A DNA stretch of 34,288 nucleotides from Bacteroidaceae bacterium (GCA_017526905.1 JAFXQT010000091.1:1-34288); one strand, 5' to 3'. Positions 1-9,158 are shown, counted from the first letter of the stretch. Notes: a model not told the origin generated them from the sequence alone. Made by a program: numbers and translations.

Positions 1-12
1 AGGGGCTTGACA

Positions 13-40
13 TTGGTTCTTCGAAGTGTCGAAGAACCAA
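13..40. terminator. Perfect 12-bp stem-loop near window start
   Basis: Bases 13-24 (TTGGTTCTTCGA) and 29-40 are exact reverse complements around a 4-base loop. No T-run follows on either strand. It may end transcription from a gene left of the window or the frr transcript, but a terminator role is inferred from structure alone. Confidence 0.4.
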
Positions 41-60
41 CGTCTGACGCCTGGGCATCG

Positions 61-197
61 ACTGTTTACAACTTCCGAAAGTTGAGTAAGAGATAAGATA
101 GTAGAGAGCAGAGAGGGAGAGGGGCGAAGAACTTTTATCTTTTATCTCTCATCTCAACTCTTTACTCTCTAATCTTTACTCTCTACTCTCTCTCGAA
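61..197. repeat. Structured purine/pyrimidine low-complexity tract 3' of frr
   Basis: This non-coding stretch lies directly downstream of frr. It holds a small hairpin (CAACTT 69-74 with AAGTTG 79-84), then a nearly pure purine run (about 85-127) and a nearly pure pyrimidine run (about 132-194) built from short repeats of TTTACTCTCTA type. The two runs can pair imperfectly as a long stem, which could protect or terminate the frr mRNA. No gene is seen here. Confidence 0.5.
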
Positions 198-198
198 A

Positions 199-759
199 TC
201 ATACTGTCATAATCTCCTTCTCCTTGGCATCGAAGAGAGAGTCGATCTTCTTGATGTACTTGTCGTGCATCTTCTGCAGGTCGGCCTCGCCATCCTTCTC
301 CATGTCCTCGCTGAGTCCGTCCTTCACGGCCTTCTTCAGCTTGTCGATGGTTTCGCGGCGTGCATTGCGCACACTCATCTTGGCATTCTCGGCCTCCTTG
401 CCGCACTGCTTGACCAGTTGCTTACGGCGCTCCTCGGTGAGGGGCGGTATGCCGATGCGGATGATTTCGCCGTTGTTCTCGGGCATAATGCCGAGGTCGC
501 TGTTGATAATGGCTTTCTCAATGACCTTGAACATGCTCTTGTCCCAAGGCTTGATGGCGATGGTACGGGCATCGGGGGTGGTCACGGCGGCACAGTTGTT
601 GATGGGCACCATCGAACCGTAGTTGTCCACGCGTATGCCATCGAGCAACTTGATATTGGCCTTGCCGGCACGGATGCGTGCCAGCGAGTCCTCCAGGTAC
701 ATCACAGCCTCTTCCATGCGTTCCTCGGCACCGGAGAGAAATTCTTTAACGTCTGCCAT
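199..759 (-). CDS. frr: Ribosome recycling factor
   Basis: 186 residues, the normal length for RRF. With EF-G, this protein splits the post-termination ribosome into subunits so that it can start again; it acts in the cytoplasm. The N-terminal helix carries the family signature region ([11 protein letters not shown], about residues 25-35), and the central motif [13 protein letters not shown] and the charged C-terminal helices of the three-helix bundle are intact. The start is ATG at 759, about 65 bases inside a Bacteroidetes -7 box on the minus strand (826-833). It stands alone: pyrH, its common upstream neighbour, is absent, and the next gene diverges. Essential housekeeping gene; the assignment is secure. 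Confidence 0.97.
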   Translation of the reverse strand: MADVKEFLSGAEERMEEAVMYLEDSLARIRAGKANIKLLDGIRVDNYGSMVPINNCAAVTTPDARTIAIKPWDKSMFKVIEKAIINSDLGIMPENNGEIIRIGIPPLTEERRKQLVKQCGKEAENAKMSVRNARRETIDKLKKAVKDGLSEDMEKDGEADLQKMHDKYIKKIDSLFDAKEKEIMTV

Positions 760-825
760 AATGGTATAGTTTAATGTTTAGGTTGATATTCAAATTGAGT
801 GGGCGAACGCGGCCGTTCGTGGCCA

Positions 826-833
826 CAAAGATA
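826..833 (-). promoter_or_regulatory. -7 box for frr
   Basis: Read on the minus strand the bases are TATCTTTG, an exact TAnnTTTG Bacteroidetes -7 element. A short dyad (CGAACG 804-809 with CGTTCG 814-819) lies in the transcribed leader. No convincing -33 TTTG box is seen. Confidence 0.55.
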
Positions 834-927
834 AGGAATCATACCTAAACACCATGCATTTGGGCGGAAATATTTGCCAAAAGCATAAAAAAAGAGTAAA
901 AAAAACTGGGCGAAACAGAATTATTAC

Positions 928-935
928 TATTTTTG
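928..935 (+). promoter_or_regulatory. -7 box for the polyphosphate operon
   Basis: TATTTTTG matches TAnnTTTG. Transcription would start near 942, which places the in-frame ATG at 854 upstream of the transcript and supports ATG 980 as the real start of the polymerase gene. A -33 box is not clear. Confidence 0.55.
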
Positions 936-979
936 TACCCCAAAGGCGCACTGACGAAACGCACCCGCACCACACACGA

Positions 980-1771
980 ATGGATTTAGACACAAGCATA
1001 AACAACCTGACAGCGCAGTTGGCCCCCATCACACTGGACGAGATGGGCGGCATCAAGTTGATGAACCGCACGGACACGAAGTTCGTGACGGACAAAGCAC
1101 ATTTGGTGCAACTGCTGAAGCTGGTGCAGGGCAAATACTTCGCCCAGGAGATTGGCGGGCAGCGTATAGCTAACTACCGCACCACCTACTGGGACACGCC
1201 GTGGCACCGCTTCTTCCTGGAGCACCACAACGGACGTGCGCCACGGCAGAAGATTCGTGTGCGCACCTACATGGACTCGGACCTCACCTTCCTGGAAGTG
1301 AAGACGAAGAACAACCACGGACGCACCAAGAAGAAACGCATCACTGTGCCCTCGCAGGAGCGGGCAGATGTGGTGCAGGCCGGCGGAAGCGACTTCACGA
1401 AGGGACTCACGGGTGCCACCTTCGACGACATCCTGCCCACCGTGCAGAACCAGTTCCAACGCATCACGCTGGTGAACTACGGCAAGACGGAACGGCTGAC
1501 GATTGACTTCAACGTGCATTTCCACAACTTTGAAACGGGCAATGCCACGGGAACGGGCGACCTGGTGATCATCGAGCTGAAGCGCGACGGCAACGTGTTC
1601 TCGCCCGTGCTGGACATGCTGCGCCAGCTGCGCATCAAGCCGTCCGGCTTCTCCAAATACTGCATAGGGTCGGTCATGACCAACGGACAGCTCAAAAACA
1701 ACCTATTCAAGCCCAAGATGGTGCGGATAAGCAAACTGACGGGCTTCCACTTCCACCCGGCCAACACCTAA
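980..1771 (+). CDS. VTC-type polyphosphate polymerase domain protein
   Basis: 263 residues from ATG 980; the in-frame ATG at 854 lies before the likely promoter, so it was not used. The protein is one VTC catalytic domain, the family in which yeast Vtc4 makes polyphosphate from ATP. The charged tunnel residues expected for the fold are visible: R30 and K34 in RTDTKF, YWDT at 70-73, the basic KIRVR at 91-95, E106/K108 in LEVK, E199 in IIELK, and K226 in GFSKY near the end of the domain. There is no SPX domain or membrane segment, so a cytoplasmic enzyme is expected, perhaps docked to the DUF4956 membrane protein encoded 19 bases downstream. VTC and DUF4956 genes occur together in many bacteria. 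Actual polymerase activity in bacterial members is inferred. Confidence 0.85.
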   Translation: MDLDTSINNLTAQLAPITLDEMGGIKLMNRTDTKFVTDKAHLVQLLKLVQGKYFAQEIGGQRIANYRTTYWDTPWHRFFLEHHNGRAPRQKIRVRTYMDSDLTFLEVKTKNNHGRTKKKRITVPSQERADVVQAGGSDFTKGLTGATFDDILPTVQNQFQRITLVNYGKTERLTIDFNVHFHNFETGNATGTGDLVIIELKRDGNVFSPVLDMLRQLRIKPSGFSKYCIGSVMTNGQLKNNLFKPKMVRISKLTGFHFHPANT

Positions 1772-1790
1772 AAACACAAAAACACCCCAT

Positions 1791-2504
1791 ATGGACTTCA
1801 CACAAATTAACTACACGCTTGGGCAGACATTCGGTGTCACCCTGTTCGACCCGCAACAGTTCACGTCGCTGGTCATCCGCTTCGTTATCAACCTCATCGT
1901 GGTGATTCTCATCGCCCGCAAATTCTACTATCCGCGCAGCATGCGCCGCGACTACATGTTCATATTCATTCTCATGGCTATGAGCATCTTCCTGCTGGTG
2001 AGCCTGATGGACGGCGGCGGCATGCAACTGGGCGCTGCGATGGGCTTGTTTGCCATATTCGGCATTATGCGTTTCCGCACGGAAGCCGTGCCCATCCGCG
2101 AGATGACCTATCTGTTCATGCTGATTGCACTGAGCGTGATCAACGCCCTGGCACATGGCGACTACCACCCGAAGGCCGACTACTGGGACGGCGTGGGCAT
2201 TGTGACCATCCTGTTCGTGAACATAGCCTTCGTGTGCATGGCATGGCTGTTTGAGAACAGCAAGGTGCTGGAACAGGAATGCTCCAAGATTATCAAATAT
2301 GACAACGTGAACCTTGTTTCGCCCGAGAAACGCGAGGAGCTGAAGGCCGACCTGGAAAAACGCACCGGGCTGAACATCACACGCATTGAGGTGGGCATGA
2401 TCGACTTCCTGAAGGATTCGGTGCTCATACGTATCTTCTACGAGGACCCATCGGACATTGGCAACAGCATTGCCCGCTACGGACGGATGCCAAAGGAAAT
2501 GTAA
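1791..2504 (+). CDS. DUF4956 membrane protein
   Basis: 237 residues. About four hydrophobic segments fill residues 20-150 (for example LVIRFVINLIVVILIA and GIVTILFVNIAFVCMAW), followed by a soluble C-terminal domain of about 85 residues. The loop with GLFAIFGIMRFRTEAVP, then REMTYLF, is the hallmark of DUF4956. The function is unknown. The family is commonly coded beside VTC polymerases, as here, so it may anchor the enzyme or move polyphosphate or a partner across the inner membrane; that is inference. The gap to the next gene is 23 bases, so the genes are probably cotranscribed. Confidence 0.85.
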   Translation: MDFTQINYTLGQTFGVTLFDPQQFTSLVIRFVINLIVVILIARKFYYPRSMRRDYMFIFILMAMSIFLLVSLMDGGGMQLGAAMGLFAIFGIMRFRTEAVPIREMTYLFMLIALSVINALAHGDYHPKADYWDGVGIVTILFVNIAFVCMAWLFENSKVLEQECSKIIKYDNVNLVSPEKREELKADLEKRTGLNITRIEVGMIDFLKDSVLIRIFYEDPSDIGNSIARYGRMPKEM

Positions 2505-2527
2505 GTAGCTACAAACAAGCATTCAAA

Positions 2528-3583
2528 ATGAAACGTATCCTACTAATAGCCGCCTGCACGGCATGCGCGCTGAGTCCTGCCAAGGCGCAGGCTGACTATG
2601 TAGCAGACAACACGGGCCAGACCACCGGCGCGTTGTGGACCGAGGTGGGGGCCACGAAGATACTGCCCTACAACCTCACGCTCGGACTCGATGCCGGGCT
2701 GCGCACCAACGAGTGGTTTGACGAGGCCAGCCGCTTCGACATAGGGCTGGGCTTAGGGTGGAAACCCACCAAGCACTGGAAGTTTGGCGTGGGCTACACC
2801 TTCATCATGAAACACTACCCGCTGGAAACCGCCCAGAAAACCGAGTACAAGTACCGCCCGGCCGGCGAGAGCGAGAACACGGACTTCGCCAGCTTCCTGG
2901 GAGCACCGGCCTACAGCGACGGGACAACCAGCTACACCTACAAAGGCAAGAACATCAGCTACCGCACCACAGATGCCTTCTGGAGGCCCAAACACCGCAT
3001 CAGCATAGACGGCACCTACACCTATAAACTATGGCGATGGCTGCGCCTGAGCCTGCGCGAACGCTACCAGCTCACACTGATGCCCTCCAAGACCGTGGGC
3101 CGTGAGAAGGTGCTCGATAAATACCGCGACGTGAGCTACACACAGGCCTCTGTGACCAGCGAGAGCGATGTCGCCTACGACGAGATAACGCGCTACTGGC
3201 AGGACGGCGAGACCATTTACGCCCTGGATCTGACCGATGCTGCGGCCACGGCCAGGGATGTGACCTCGACCTACCAGGCCGAGCACGACGACCTGAACAC
3301 AGACAAAGAGAAAAGCAGCAAGACCATACACACGCTGCGCTCACGCTTCACGCTGGAAGTGGACAAGAAGGGATGGCAGTGGGCCCCCTACGCCTATGTC
3401 GAACTGTTCAACAACATGGGCGACGGGTTCCACACCGACAAGTTCCGCACCTCGGTTGGCGTGGAATATTCCGTGTCCAGCCTGCACCGCCTGCAACTGG
3501 GCTATGTGTTCAACCACGAAAACGACGACGATGGCGACCAGAACATCCATGCCATAGCCATAGGCTACAAAGTCAAATTCTAA
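2528..3583 (+). CDS. Outer-membrane beta-barrel protein, DUF2490-like
   Basis: 351 residues. An N-terminal signal peptide (MKRILLIAACTACALSPAKAQA) is followed by alternating amphipathic strands (LGLGWKPTKHWKFGVGYTF; later WLRLSLRERYQLTL). The protein ends in a strand with terminal Phe (AIAIGYKVKF), typical of barrels inserted in the outer membrane. The layout and the wording of the strands resemble DUF2490 barrels. A charged central segment (residues about 190-265) would be a loop. It is the third gene of the polyphosphate operon, so it may give that system an outer-membrane component. Substrate unknown. Confidence 0.7.
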   Translation: MKRILLIAACTACALSPAKAQADYVADNTGQTTGALWTEVGATKILPYNLTLGLDAGLRTNEWFDEASRFDIGLGLGWKPTKHWKFGVGYTFIMKHYPLETAQKTEYKYRPAGESENTDFASFLGAPAYSDGTTSYTYKGKNISYRTTDAFWRPKHRISIDGTYTYKLWRWLRLSLRERYQLTLMPSKTVGREKVLDKYRDVSYTQASVTSESDVAYDEITRYWQDGETIYALDLTDAAATARDVTSTYQAEHDDLNTDKEKSSKTIHTLRSRFTLEVDKKGWQWAPYAYVELFNNMGDGFHTDKFRTSVGVEYSVSSLHRLQLGYVFNHENDDDGDQNIHAIAIGYKVKF

Positions 3584-3617
3584 ACACACCCTAACACGAA
3601 CAAATACCTGAAACAAG

Positions 3618-4061
3618 ATGAGAAAAGCAATCCTACTACTGCTGTTGGCCTCTACCCTGACAACGTGGGCCAGCACATACAACTACCTGACCATCGCCAC
3701 CACGGCTGCCGAGAGCAGCGTGGCGCTGAATGCCATCAAAAAGATCACCTTCAGCGGCAGCAATCTGGTGGTGACGACCATCGACGGCGAAGAGACTTCG
3801 GTGGCGCTGTCCAACCTGAACCGTCTCTATTTCTCGGAGAAAGCCACTGCCGTGCGTAACCTGCACACAGGCAAGCTGGCCTACCAGAACGGTCGCATCG
3901 TGGCAGGCACAAGCGGCGTGCTGACGGTGTATAACGCCAGCGGTGCCATCGTGCGCCAGATGCCTGTGGCCAGCAGCCGCACGGAAGTGAACCTCTCCAC
4001 CCTGCCCACCGGCATCTATATTGTGAAACTCGGTCAGCAAACCCTTAAAATAGCCAAGTGA
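3618..4061 (+). CDS. Small secreted protein with T9SS type A-like C-terminal domain
   Basis: 147 residues. There is a signal peptide (MRKAILLLLLASTLTTWAS), then about 50 residues with the pattern AIKKITFSGSNLVV ... LSNLNRLYF. The last 70 residues resemble a type IX secretion sorting domain (GVLTVYNASGAIVRQ, then LPTGIYIVKLGQQTLKIAK). Such domains normally target cargo to the cell surface and are cut off afterwards, so the mature product would be only about 60-70 residues. The stop codon shares one base with the ATG of the next gene, which implies translational coupling. Function unknown; it may work with the following beta-helix protein. Confidence 0.65.
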   Translation: MRKAILLLLLASTLTTWASTYNYLTIATTAAESSVALNAIKKITFSGSNLVVTTIDGEETSVALSNLNRLYFSEKATAVRNLHTGKLAYQNGRIVAGTSGVLTVYNASGAIVRQMPVASSRTEVNLSTLPTGIYIVKLGQQTLKIAK

Positions 4062-5341
4062 TGAAAAAGCTCCTTCTTACACTATGCGTAGCCGTAGCCG
4101 CCAGTACGGCTTCGGCCCAGCAATGGATGCGCGTGTGGCAGGCCGGCGAGAGCACACGCTATGCGCTGACTGAAGCACCCACCATGGACTATGCCACGGC
4201 GGGCAGCACCATCACCATCGGCTCGACACAGTATGCCACGGCCGAGATTGACAGCATCACCATCGTCAACCCGGTCACCATCACCTGGGACGGCGCATCG
4301 GCCACCGTTGACATCCCCGCCAATGTGGAGGGCGTGACCTGCAGCGTGAATGGCGGCCACGTGGTGATCGACAATGCCAACATCGCCACCGAGCAGGAGT
4401 TCATCCTCACAGGCTCGAGCAGCAACGGCAGCCTCACCTACAACGGATCCTACAAGTGCAAGTTCCACCTGAACGGCGTGAACCTGACCAGCACCAAAGG
4501 TGCGGCCTTGGACATCCAGTGCGGCAAGCGCATCGACCTGGACATCATGGACGGCACCACGAACAGCCTGACCGACTGCTCCGGCGGCACGCAGAAGGCT
4601 GCGCTGAACTGCCAGGGACACCTGGAAGTGGCGGGCAACGGCTCGCTTACCGTGGCGGGCAATACCGCCCACGGCATCCGCTCCAAAGAATACCTCGTGC
4701 TGAAAAAGAGCACCGGCACCATCACCGTGACCAAAGCCGTGACCGATGCCATTCACTGCGGCGAGTACTTCACCATGAACGGCGGCTCGATCGTGCTGAG
4801 CGGCTATGGCGCCGACGGCCTGCAGATGGAGACGGCAGCAAACTCTGACGAAGCGGACAACGGCACGTTCACTATGAATGGCGGCAGCATCAGCATCACA
4901 CACGATGCCGCCGGAAGCAAGGCCATCCGCGCCGACTCGACCGTGGCCGTGATGAATATCAACGGCGGCACCATCGACATCACTCTGTCCTCCTCGGCCT
5001 CCGATGCCAAGGGAGTGGATTGCGACGGCAGCATCAACATCGGCGAGAGCAGCGCCACCACCGCCATCACCATCAATGCCAACGGGGTCGGCTACCTTGA
5101 CGCCGCCGGCGAGAAGATTCGCACCACTGGCATGAAGGCCGAAAACACCATCACCATGAATGCCGGAACGGTGACCATCGGCGCCAATGGCAAGTATGCA
5201 CGCGGCATGCGTGCGGCCACGCTCATCATGAACGGAGGCACGCTCACCGTGACCAACACCGGCAGCAGCAGTCAGGGCATCAAGCTGGACAACACCGTGC
5301 AGAACAACGGCGGCACCGTGAATGCCAGCTTCAAGTATTAA
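4061..5341 (+). CDS. Secreted Cthe_2159-type beta-helix carbohydrate-binding protein
   Basis: 426 residues from ATG 4061. A GTG one codon earlier is possible, but the ATG overlaps the previous stop and is preferred. A signal peptide (MKKLLLTLCVAVAASTASAQ) precedes a short AEIDSITI-type module like that of the preceding gene. The remainder is a right-handed beta-helix of repeating glycine/asparagine-rich turns (TMNGGSI, TMNAGTVTI, IMNGGTLTV). Cthe_2159-family proteins with this repeat bind acidic sugars such as polygalacturonate with calcium. Polymerase, DUF4956 and Cthe_2159 genes often travel together, usually with a CotH kinase; none is visible here. Surface location is likely; the ligand is unknown. 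It has no obvious sorting domain of its own. Confidence 0.75.
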   Translation: MKKLLLTLCVAVAASTASAQQWMRVWQAGESTRYALTEAPTMDYATAGSTITIGSTQYATAEIDSITIVNPVTITWDGASATVDIPANVEGVTCSVNGGHVVIDNANIATEQEFILTGSSSNGSLTYNGSYKCKFHLNGVNLTSTKGAALDIQCGKRIDLDIMDGTTNSLTDCSGGTQKAALNCQGHLEVAGNGSLTVAGNTAHGIRSKEYLVLKKSTGTITVTKAVTDAIHCGEYFTMNGGSIVLSGYGADGLQMETAANSDEADNGTFTMNGGSISITHDAAGSKAIRADSTVAVMNINGGTIDITLSSSASDAKGVDCDGSINIGESSATTAITINANGVGYLDAAGEKIRTTGMKAENTITMNAGTVTIGANGKYARGMRAATLIMNGGTLTVTNTGSSSQGIKLDNTVQNNGGTVNASFKY

Positions 5342-6443
5342 GAAATCCTTCATATTTCCTGAAAGACAAATTATAGAAGACCCCTTAAACGCTACGCATA
5401 CATTGAATTGTCATAACCAAGTGCTGCTCATCTACACGGGCGGCACCATTGGCATGGGGCGCAACCCGGCATCGGGCGCCCTGGAGCCACTGGATTTCAA
5501 GAGTCTGGTGGCCAACATGCCCGAATTTGATGCCATTCCCGTCCGGGTAGATGTACACCAGTTTGCAGCGCCCATCGACTCAAGCGACATGAACCCACAG
5601 CTGTGGGCCCAGATAGCCACCATCATAGCGGATCACTTTGACCGCTATGATGGCTTTGTCATTTTGCACGGCACAGACACCATGGCTTTCACGGCCTCGG
5701 CACTGAGCTACATGCTTCAGAACCTGACCAAGCCCGTCATCCTTACCGGCTCGCAACTGCCCATAGGCCAGCTGCGCACCGACGGGCGCGAGAATCTCAT
5801 CACCAGCATTGAGATAGCCGCGGCTCACCACCCCGACGGCAAGCCGATGGTGCCCGAGGTGTGCATCTACTTCTCCGGTCGCCTGCTGCGCGGCAATCGT
5901 GCCACGAAGATGAATGCCGACGGTTTCAACGCCTTCGACTCGTTCAACTACCCGCATCTGGCCGACGCCGGCGTGAGCATCGTCTATCACGAAGAGCACA
6001 TCCTGCACCCCGACTACAGCAAGTCCCTGCAGGTGTACACCACCATGGACACCAACGTCATGGTGTTCACCCTGTTCCCGGGCATCCAGCAGTCGCTGGT
6101 GCATAGCATCGTGAACATTCCGCAGCTGCGTAGCATCGTCATGCGCACCTATGGGAGCGGCAACGCCCCCACCCTTCCGTGGCTGATGACGATGCTGCAC
6201 GAAGCAACCGAACGCGGCGTGAACATTGTCAACATCAGCCAGTGTGCCGCCGGCACCGTCGAGATGGCCCGCTACGACACCGGATTCCAGCTCAAGTCGG
6301 CCGGTGTCATTTCAGGCTATGACAGCACGGTGGAATCGGCCGTGGCCAAGCTGATGCATCTGCAGGGCCGCTATGACGACCCGCAGCAAATACGCGCACT
6401 CATGAACCAGTCGCTGTGCGGCGAACTGACACTGCCTCTTTAG
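5322..6443 (+). CDS. ansA: Type I L-asparaginase (cytoplasmic)
   Basis: 373 residues if it starts at ATG 5322; a TTG at 5403 (346 residues) is also possible. The enzyme hydrolyses L-asparagine to aspartate and ammonia. Both catalytic motifs are present: TGGTIGM near residue 39 with the nucleophilic Thr, and HGTDTMAFTASAL near 116-128 with the second Thr and Asp. PVILTGSQLP follows, and the size fits type I enzymes. No signal peptide is seen, in line with a cytoplasmic form. The ATG lies inside the last 20 bases of the beta-helix gene, so the N-terminal 27 residues are doubtful and the enzyme may simply read through from the upstream operon. Confidence 0.93.
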   Translation: MPASSIKKSFIFPERQIIEDPLNATHTLNCHNQVLLIYTGGTIGMGRNPASGALEPLDFKSLVANMPEFDAIPVRVDVHQFAAPIDSSDMNPQLWAQIATIIADHFDRYDGFVILHGTDTMAFTASALSYMLQNLTKPVILTGSQLPIGQLRTDGRENLITSIEIAAAHHPDGKPMVPEVCIYFSGRLLRGNRATKMNADGFNAFDSFNYPHLADAGVSIVYHEEHILHPDYSKSLQVYTTMDTNVMVFTLFPGIQQSLVHSIVNIPQLRSIVMRTYGSGNAPTLPWLMTMLHEATERGVNIVNISQCAAGTVEMARYDTGFQLKSAGVISGYDSTVESAVAKLMHLQGRYDDPQQIRALMNQSLCGELTLPL

Positions 6444-6502
6444 AGCAGTGAGGCAAGCGTGCGCACAGCTCTTTCGGCAAAGGAAGGGGAAAAGGCCCAA
6501 TC

Positions 6503-7210
6503 TTATTCAAAGTAGAAGGTCAGCGTCACCATGCGGGCACGACTCTTGTCGATGCCATTGGTGAACTTCAGCAGCGTGGCATCAATCAGGTCGCTGCGGT
6601 CCTTCTCCAAGACATCCAACAGGCCGAAGCTGAACTTCAGTTCGGGCACCAGTTTGAAGAAGGGCAGATAGATGTCGCAACCTGCACCCACTTCCAGGAA
6701 GCAGTCCATACGCTTGGGCAGCAGCGCATGGTGTTTCTTCACCGTCAGGTCGAAGCTTGGCGCCACGCCCACCATGAAATAAGGGCGGAAATTGTTGTAG
6801 CGCGGGGCCGCCATCTTCAGCTCGATGGGGAAGGAAATGTAGGTGCTCTTGATGTTCTGGGTGGAGTCGCGCCCCGAACGCTGTTCGTGAAAGCTGACAT
6901 GCTTCTGACCGAAGTGCATGGCCGGTGCTATGCGCAGGCCCAGCGTCTTGTTCAGACGGAACTCGCCCAGCACACCCACAGAGAAGCCAGGCTGGAAGTT
7001 GTCCACGTCGGTGTACCACTGCTCGCCCGTGGCCTCATCGATGTAGCCGTTGTTCTGCAATTCCATATCCATCATATTCAGCCCGATGAAGAAACCATAG
7101 TGCAGGAATCGGTTGTCCAAATAGGGCCGATGCATGATTTTCTGCTCCTGCGCAAAGGCCGGAAGGAGCAGAAGGAAAGCGATAAACGTGGTACAATATC
7201 GATTCATCAT
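6503..7210 (-). CDS. PorT-like outer-membrane beta-barrel protein
   Basis: 235 residues from ATG 7210; an ATG at 7207 is possible, and a TTG at 7216 less so. A signal peptide ([20 protein letters not shown]) is followed by a small eight-strand-type barrel. Typical strands are [41 protein letters not shown] and [12 protein letters not shown], and the end TLTFYFE suits outer-membrane insertion. Length and strand order match PorT/SprT, a barrel of the type IX secretion and gliding machinery, and the window also encodes several proteins with T9SS-like tails. Other PF13568-type barrels look similar, so PorT is likely but not certain. It converges with the asparaginase gene and diverges from fucI. 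Confidence 0.65.
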   Translation of the reverse strand: MMNRYCTTFIAFLLLLPAFAQEQKIMHRPYLDNRFLHYGFFIGLNMMDMELQNNGYIDEATGEQWYTDVDNFQPGFSVGVLGEFRLNKTLGLRIAPAMHFGQKHVSFHEQRSGRDSTQNIKSTYISFPIELKMAAPRYNNFRPYFMVGVAPSFDLTVKKHHALLPKRMDCFLEVGAGCDIYLPFFKLVPELKFSFGLLDVLEKDRSDLIDATLLKFTNGIDKSRARMVTLTFYFE

Positions 7211-7285
7211 ATACAATAACGAAGTTTATGGCCTTTTATTGCCTAAAAAAAGCCGCATTTATGCACGACTTTTCTCCGATTTGTG

Positions 7286-7293
7286 TACATTTG
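7286..7293 (+). promoter_or_regulatory. -7 box for fucI
   Basis: TACATTTG is an exact TAnnTTTG element, 44 bases before the fucI ATG. A longer in-frame reading that begins at 7134 would start upstream of this promoter and overlap the divergent barrel gene, so it was rejected. Confidence 0.6.
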
Positions 7294-7337
7294 CCACTGC
7301 AATCAGCCTAAATAATAACCAAAATACCTCCTACACT

Positions 7338-9158
7338 ATGAAAACTTACCCTAAAATTGGCATCCGGCCAACCATCGACGGTCGCCAGGGTGGCGTCCGT
7401 GAAAGCCTTGAAGAGAAGACAATGGCCCTGGCCAAAGCCGTGGCCGAACTCATTACCGACAACCTGCGCAACGGCGACGGCTCGCCAGTGGAGTGCGTCA
7501 TTGCCGACTCCACCATCGGGCGTGTGGCCGAGAGTGCGGCCTGTGCCGAGAAATTTGAACGCGAGGGGGTCGGCGCCACCATCACCGTGACCTCCTGCTG
7601 GTGCTACGGCTCGGAGACCATGGACATGAACCCACACTACCCGAAAGCCGTGTGGGGGTTCAACGGCACCGAACGCCCGGGAGCCGTCTATCTGGCTGCC
7701 GTGCTAGCCGCACACGCACAAAAGGGATTGCCCGCCTTCGGCATTTACGGGCACGACGTGCAGGACCTTGACGACAACACCATCCCCGCCGACGTGGCCG
7801 AGAAGCTGCTGCGGTTTGCACGCGCGGCCCAGGCCGTGGCCACTATGCGCGGCAAGAGCTACCTCAGCATGGGCAACACCTGCATGGGCATTGCCGGCAG
7901 CATCGTCAATGCCGATTTCCTGCAGCACTACCTGGGCATGCGCACGGAATACGTGTCGCTGGTCGAGATTCTGCGACGTGTGGACTTCGGCATCTACGAC
8001 CCCGAGGAGTTCCAGAAAGCCATGGCCTGGGTGGAGCAATACTGCAAGCCGCAGGAAGGGCACGACTACAATGAGGACCGCCCGCTCTTCCCCGGCACTC
8101 CCATGACCACCTTCAACGGCAAGGGGAAAGGCAAGAACCGCGCAGAGAAGGATGCCGACTGGGAGTTCACCGTGAAGACAATGATGATTATCCGCGACCT
8201 GATGCACGGCAACCCACGCCTGCTGGAACTGGGCTACAAGGAAGAGGCACTGGGACACAACGCCCTCTTTGGCGGCGTGCAAGGCCAGCGCCAATGGACG
8301 GACTATAAGCCCAACTTCGACTTCCCCGAATCGATGCTCTGCACCAGCTTTGACTGGAACGGTCCCCGCGAGGCCGATGTACTGGCCACAGAAAACGACT
8401 TCCTCAATGGCCTGTCCATGCTCTTCGGCCACCTGCTGACCAACCGCGGCGTGATGTTCTCCGACATACGCACCTACTGGAGCCCCGAGGCCGTGGAGCG
8501 TGTGGCTGGCAAGCGACCTGAAGGCGCTGCCGCACAGGGCTTCATCCACCTGATCAACAGCGGAGCCACCACCCTCGATGCCACGGGTGCCGCCACCGAT
8601 GCCGAAGGCAAGCCCACCATGAAACCGCACTGGGAACTGACCAAGGCCGACATGGAGGCTTGCCTGAAAGCCACCGACTGGATGCCGGCCGACCGCGACT
8701 ACTTCCGCGGAGGCGGCTACTCGTCGCATTTCGTGAGCCTCAGCGGCATGCCCATGACCATGATGCGCGTGAACATGGTGGCCGGACTCGGACCGGTGTT
8801 GCAACTGGCCGAAGGCTGGACCGTGGAACTGGACCCCGACACACACCATATCCTGGACCGCCGCACCGACCCCACCTGGCCTACCACCTGGTTCGTGCCG
8901 CGCCTCGACCCCACCAAGGACTGCTTCAAGGACGTGTACAGCGTAATGAACTGCTGGGGTGCCAACCACGGCGCCATCGCCTACGGACACATCGGTGCCG
9001 ACCTCATCACGCTCTGCTCCATCCTTCGCATCCCCGTGTGCATGCACAACGTGGCCGACAAGGACATCTTCCGCCCAGCCGCCTGGAACGCCTTCGGCAT
9101 GGACAAGGAAGGGGCCGACTACCGCGCCTGCCAGAACTTCGGGCCGATTTACAAATAA
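7338..9158 (+). CDS. fucI: L-fucose isomerase
   Basis: 606 residues; E. coli FucI has 591. It converts L-fucose to L-fuculose with Mn2+, the first step of fucose breakdown in the cytoplasm. The metal and catalytic residues can be placed: E352 in ATEND and D376 in SDIRTYW keep the 24-residue spacing of E. coli E337 and D361. The conserved C-terminal WGANHGA (H544) and [10 protein letters not shown] are present. It begins with [12 protein letters not shown], like other FucI proteins. The permease gene follows after 67 bases and a beta-galactosidase after that, so this is a fucose-use operon, but no fuculokinase or aldolase gene lies in the window. Confidence 0.96.
   Translation: MKTYPKIGIRPTIDGRQGGVRESLEEKTMALAKAVAELITDNLRNGDGSPVECVIADSTIGRVAESAACAEKFEREGVGATITVTSCWCYGSETMDMNPHYPKAVWGFNGTERPGAVYLAAVLAAHAQKGLPAFGIYGHDVQDLDDNTIPADVAEKLLRFARAAQAVATMRGKSYLSMGNTCMGIAGSIVNADFLQHYLGMRTEYVSLVEILRRVDFGIYDPEEFQKAMAWVEQYCKPQEGHDYNEDRPLFPGTPMTTFNGKGKGKNRAEKDADWEFTVKTMMIIRDLMHGNPRLLELGYKEEALGHNALFGGVQGQRQWTDYKPNFDFPESMLCTSFDWNGPREADVLATENDFLNGLSMLFGHLLTNRGVMFSDIRTYWSPEAVERVAGKRPEGAAAQGFIHLINSGATTLDATGAATDAEGKPTMKPHWELTKADMEACLKATDWMPADRDYFRGGGYSSHFVSLSGMPMTMMRVNMVAGLGPVLQLAEGWTVELDPDTHHILDRRTDPTWPTTWFVPRLDPTKDCFKDVYSVMNCWGANHGAIAYGHIGADLITLCSILRIPVCMHNVADKDIFRPAAWNAFGMDKEGADYRACQNFGPIYK

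Noticed and set aside
4082-5353. Long minus-strand open frame opposite the beta-helix gene
   Set aside because: Ala/Val/His/Gly-rich composition of an antisense shadow; the plus-strand product has a signal peptide and family repeats.
7704-9047. Long minus-strand open frame opposite fucI
   Set aside because: Overlaps a certain isomerase gene over its whole length; His/Gly/Val-rich shadow composition.
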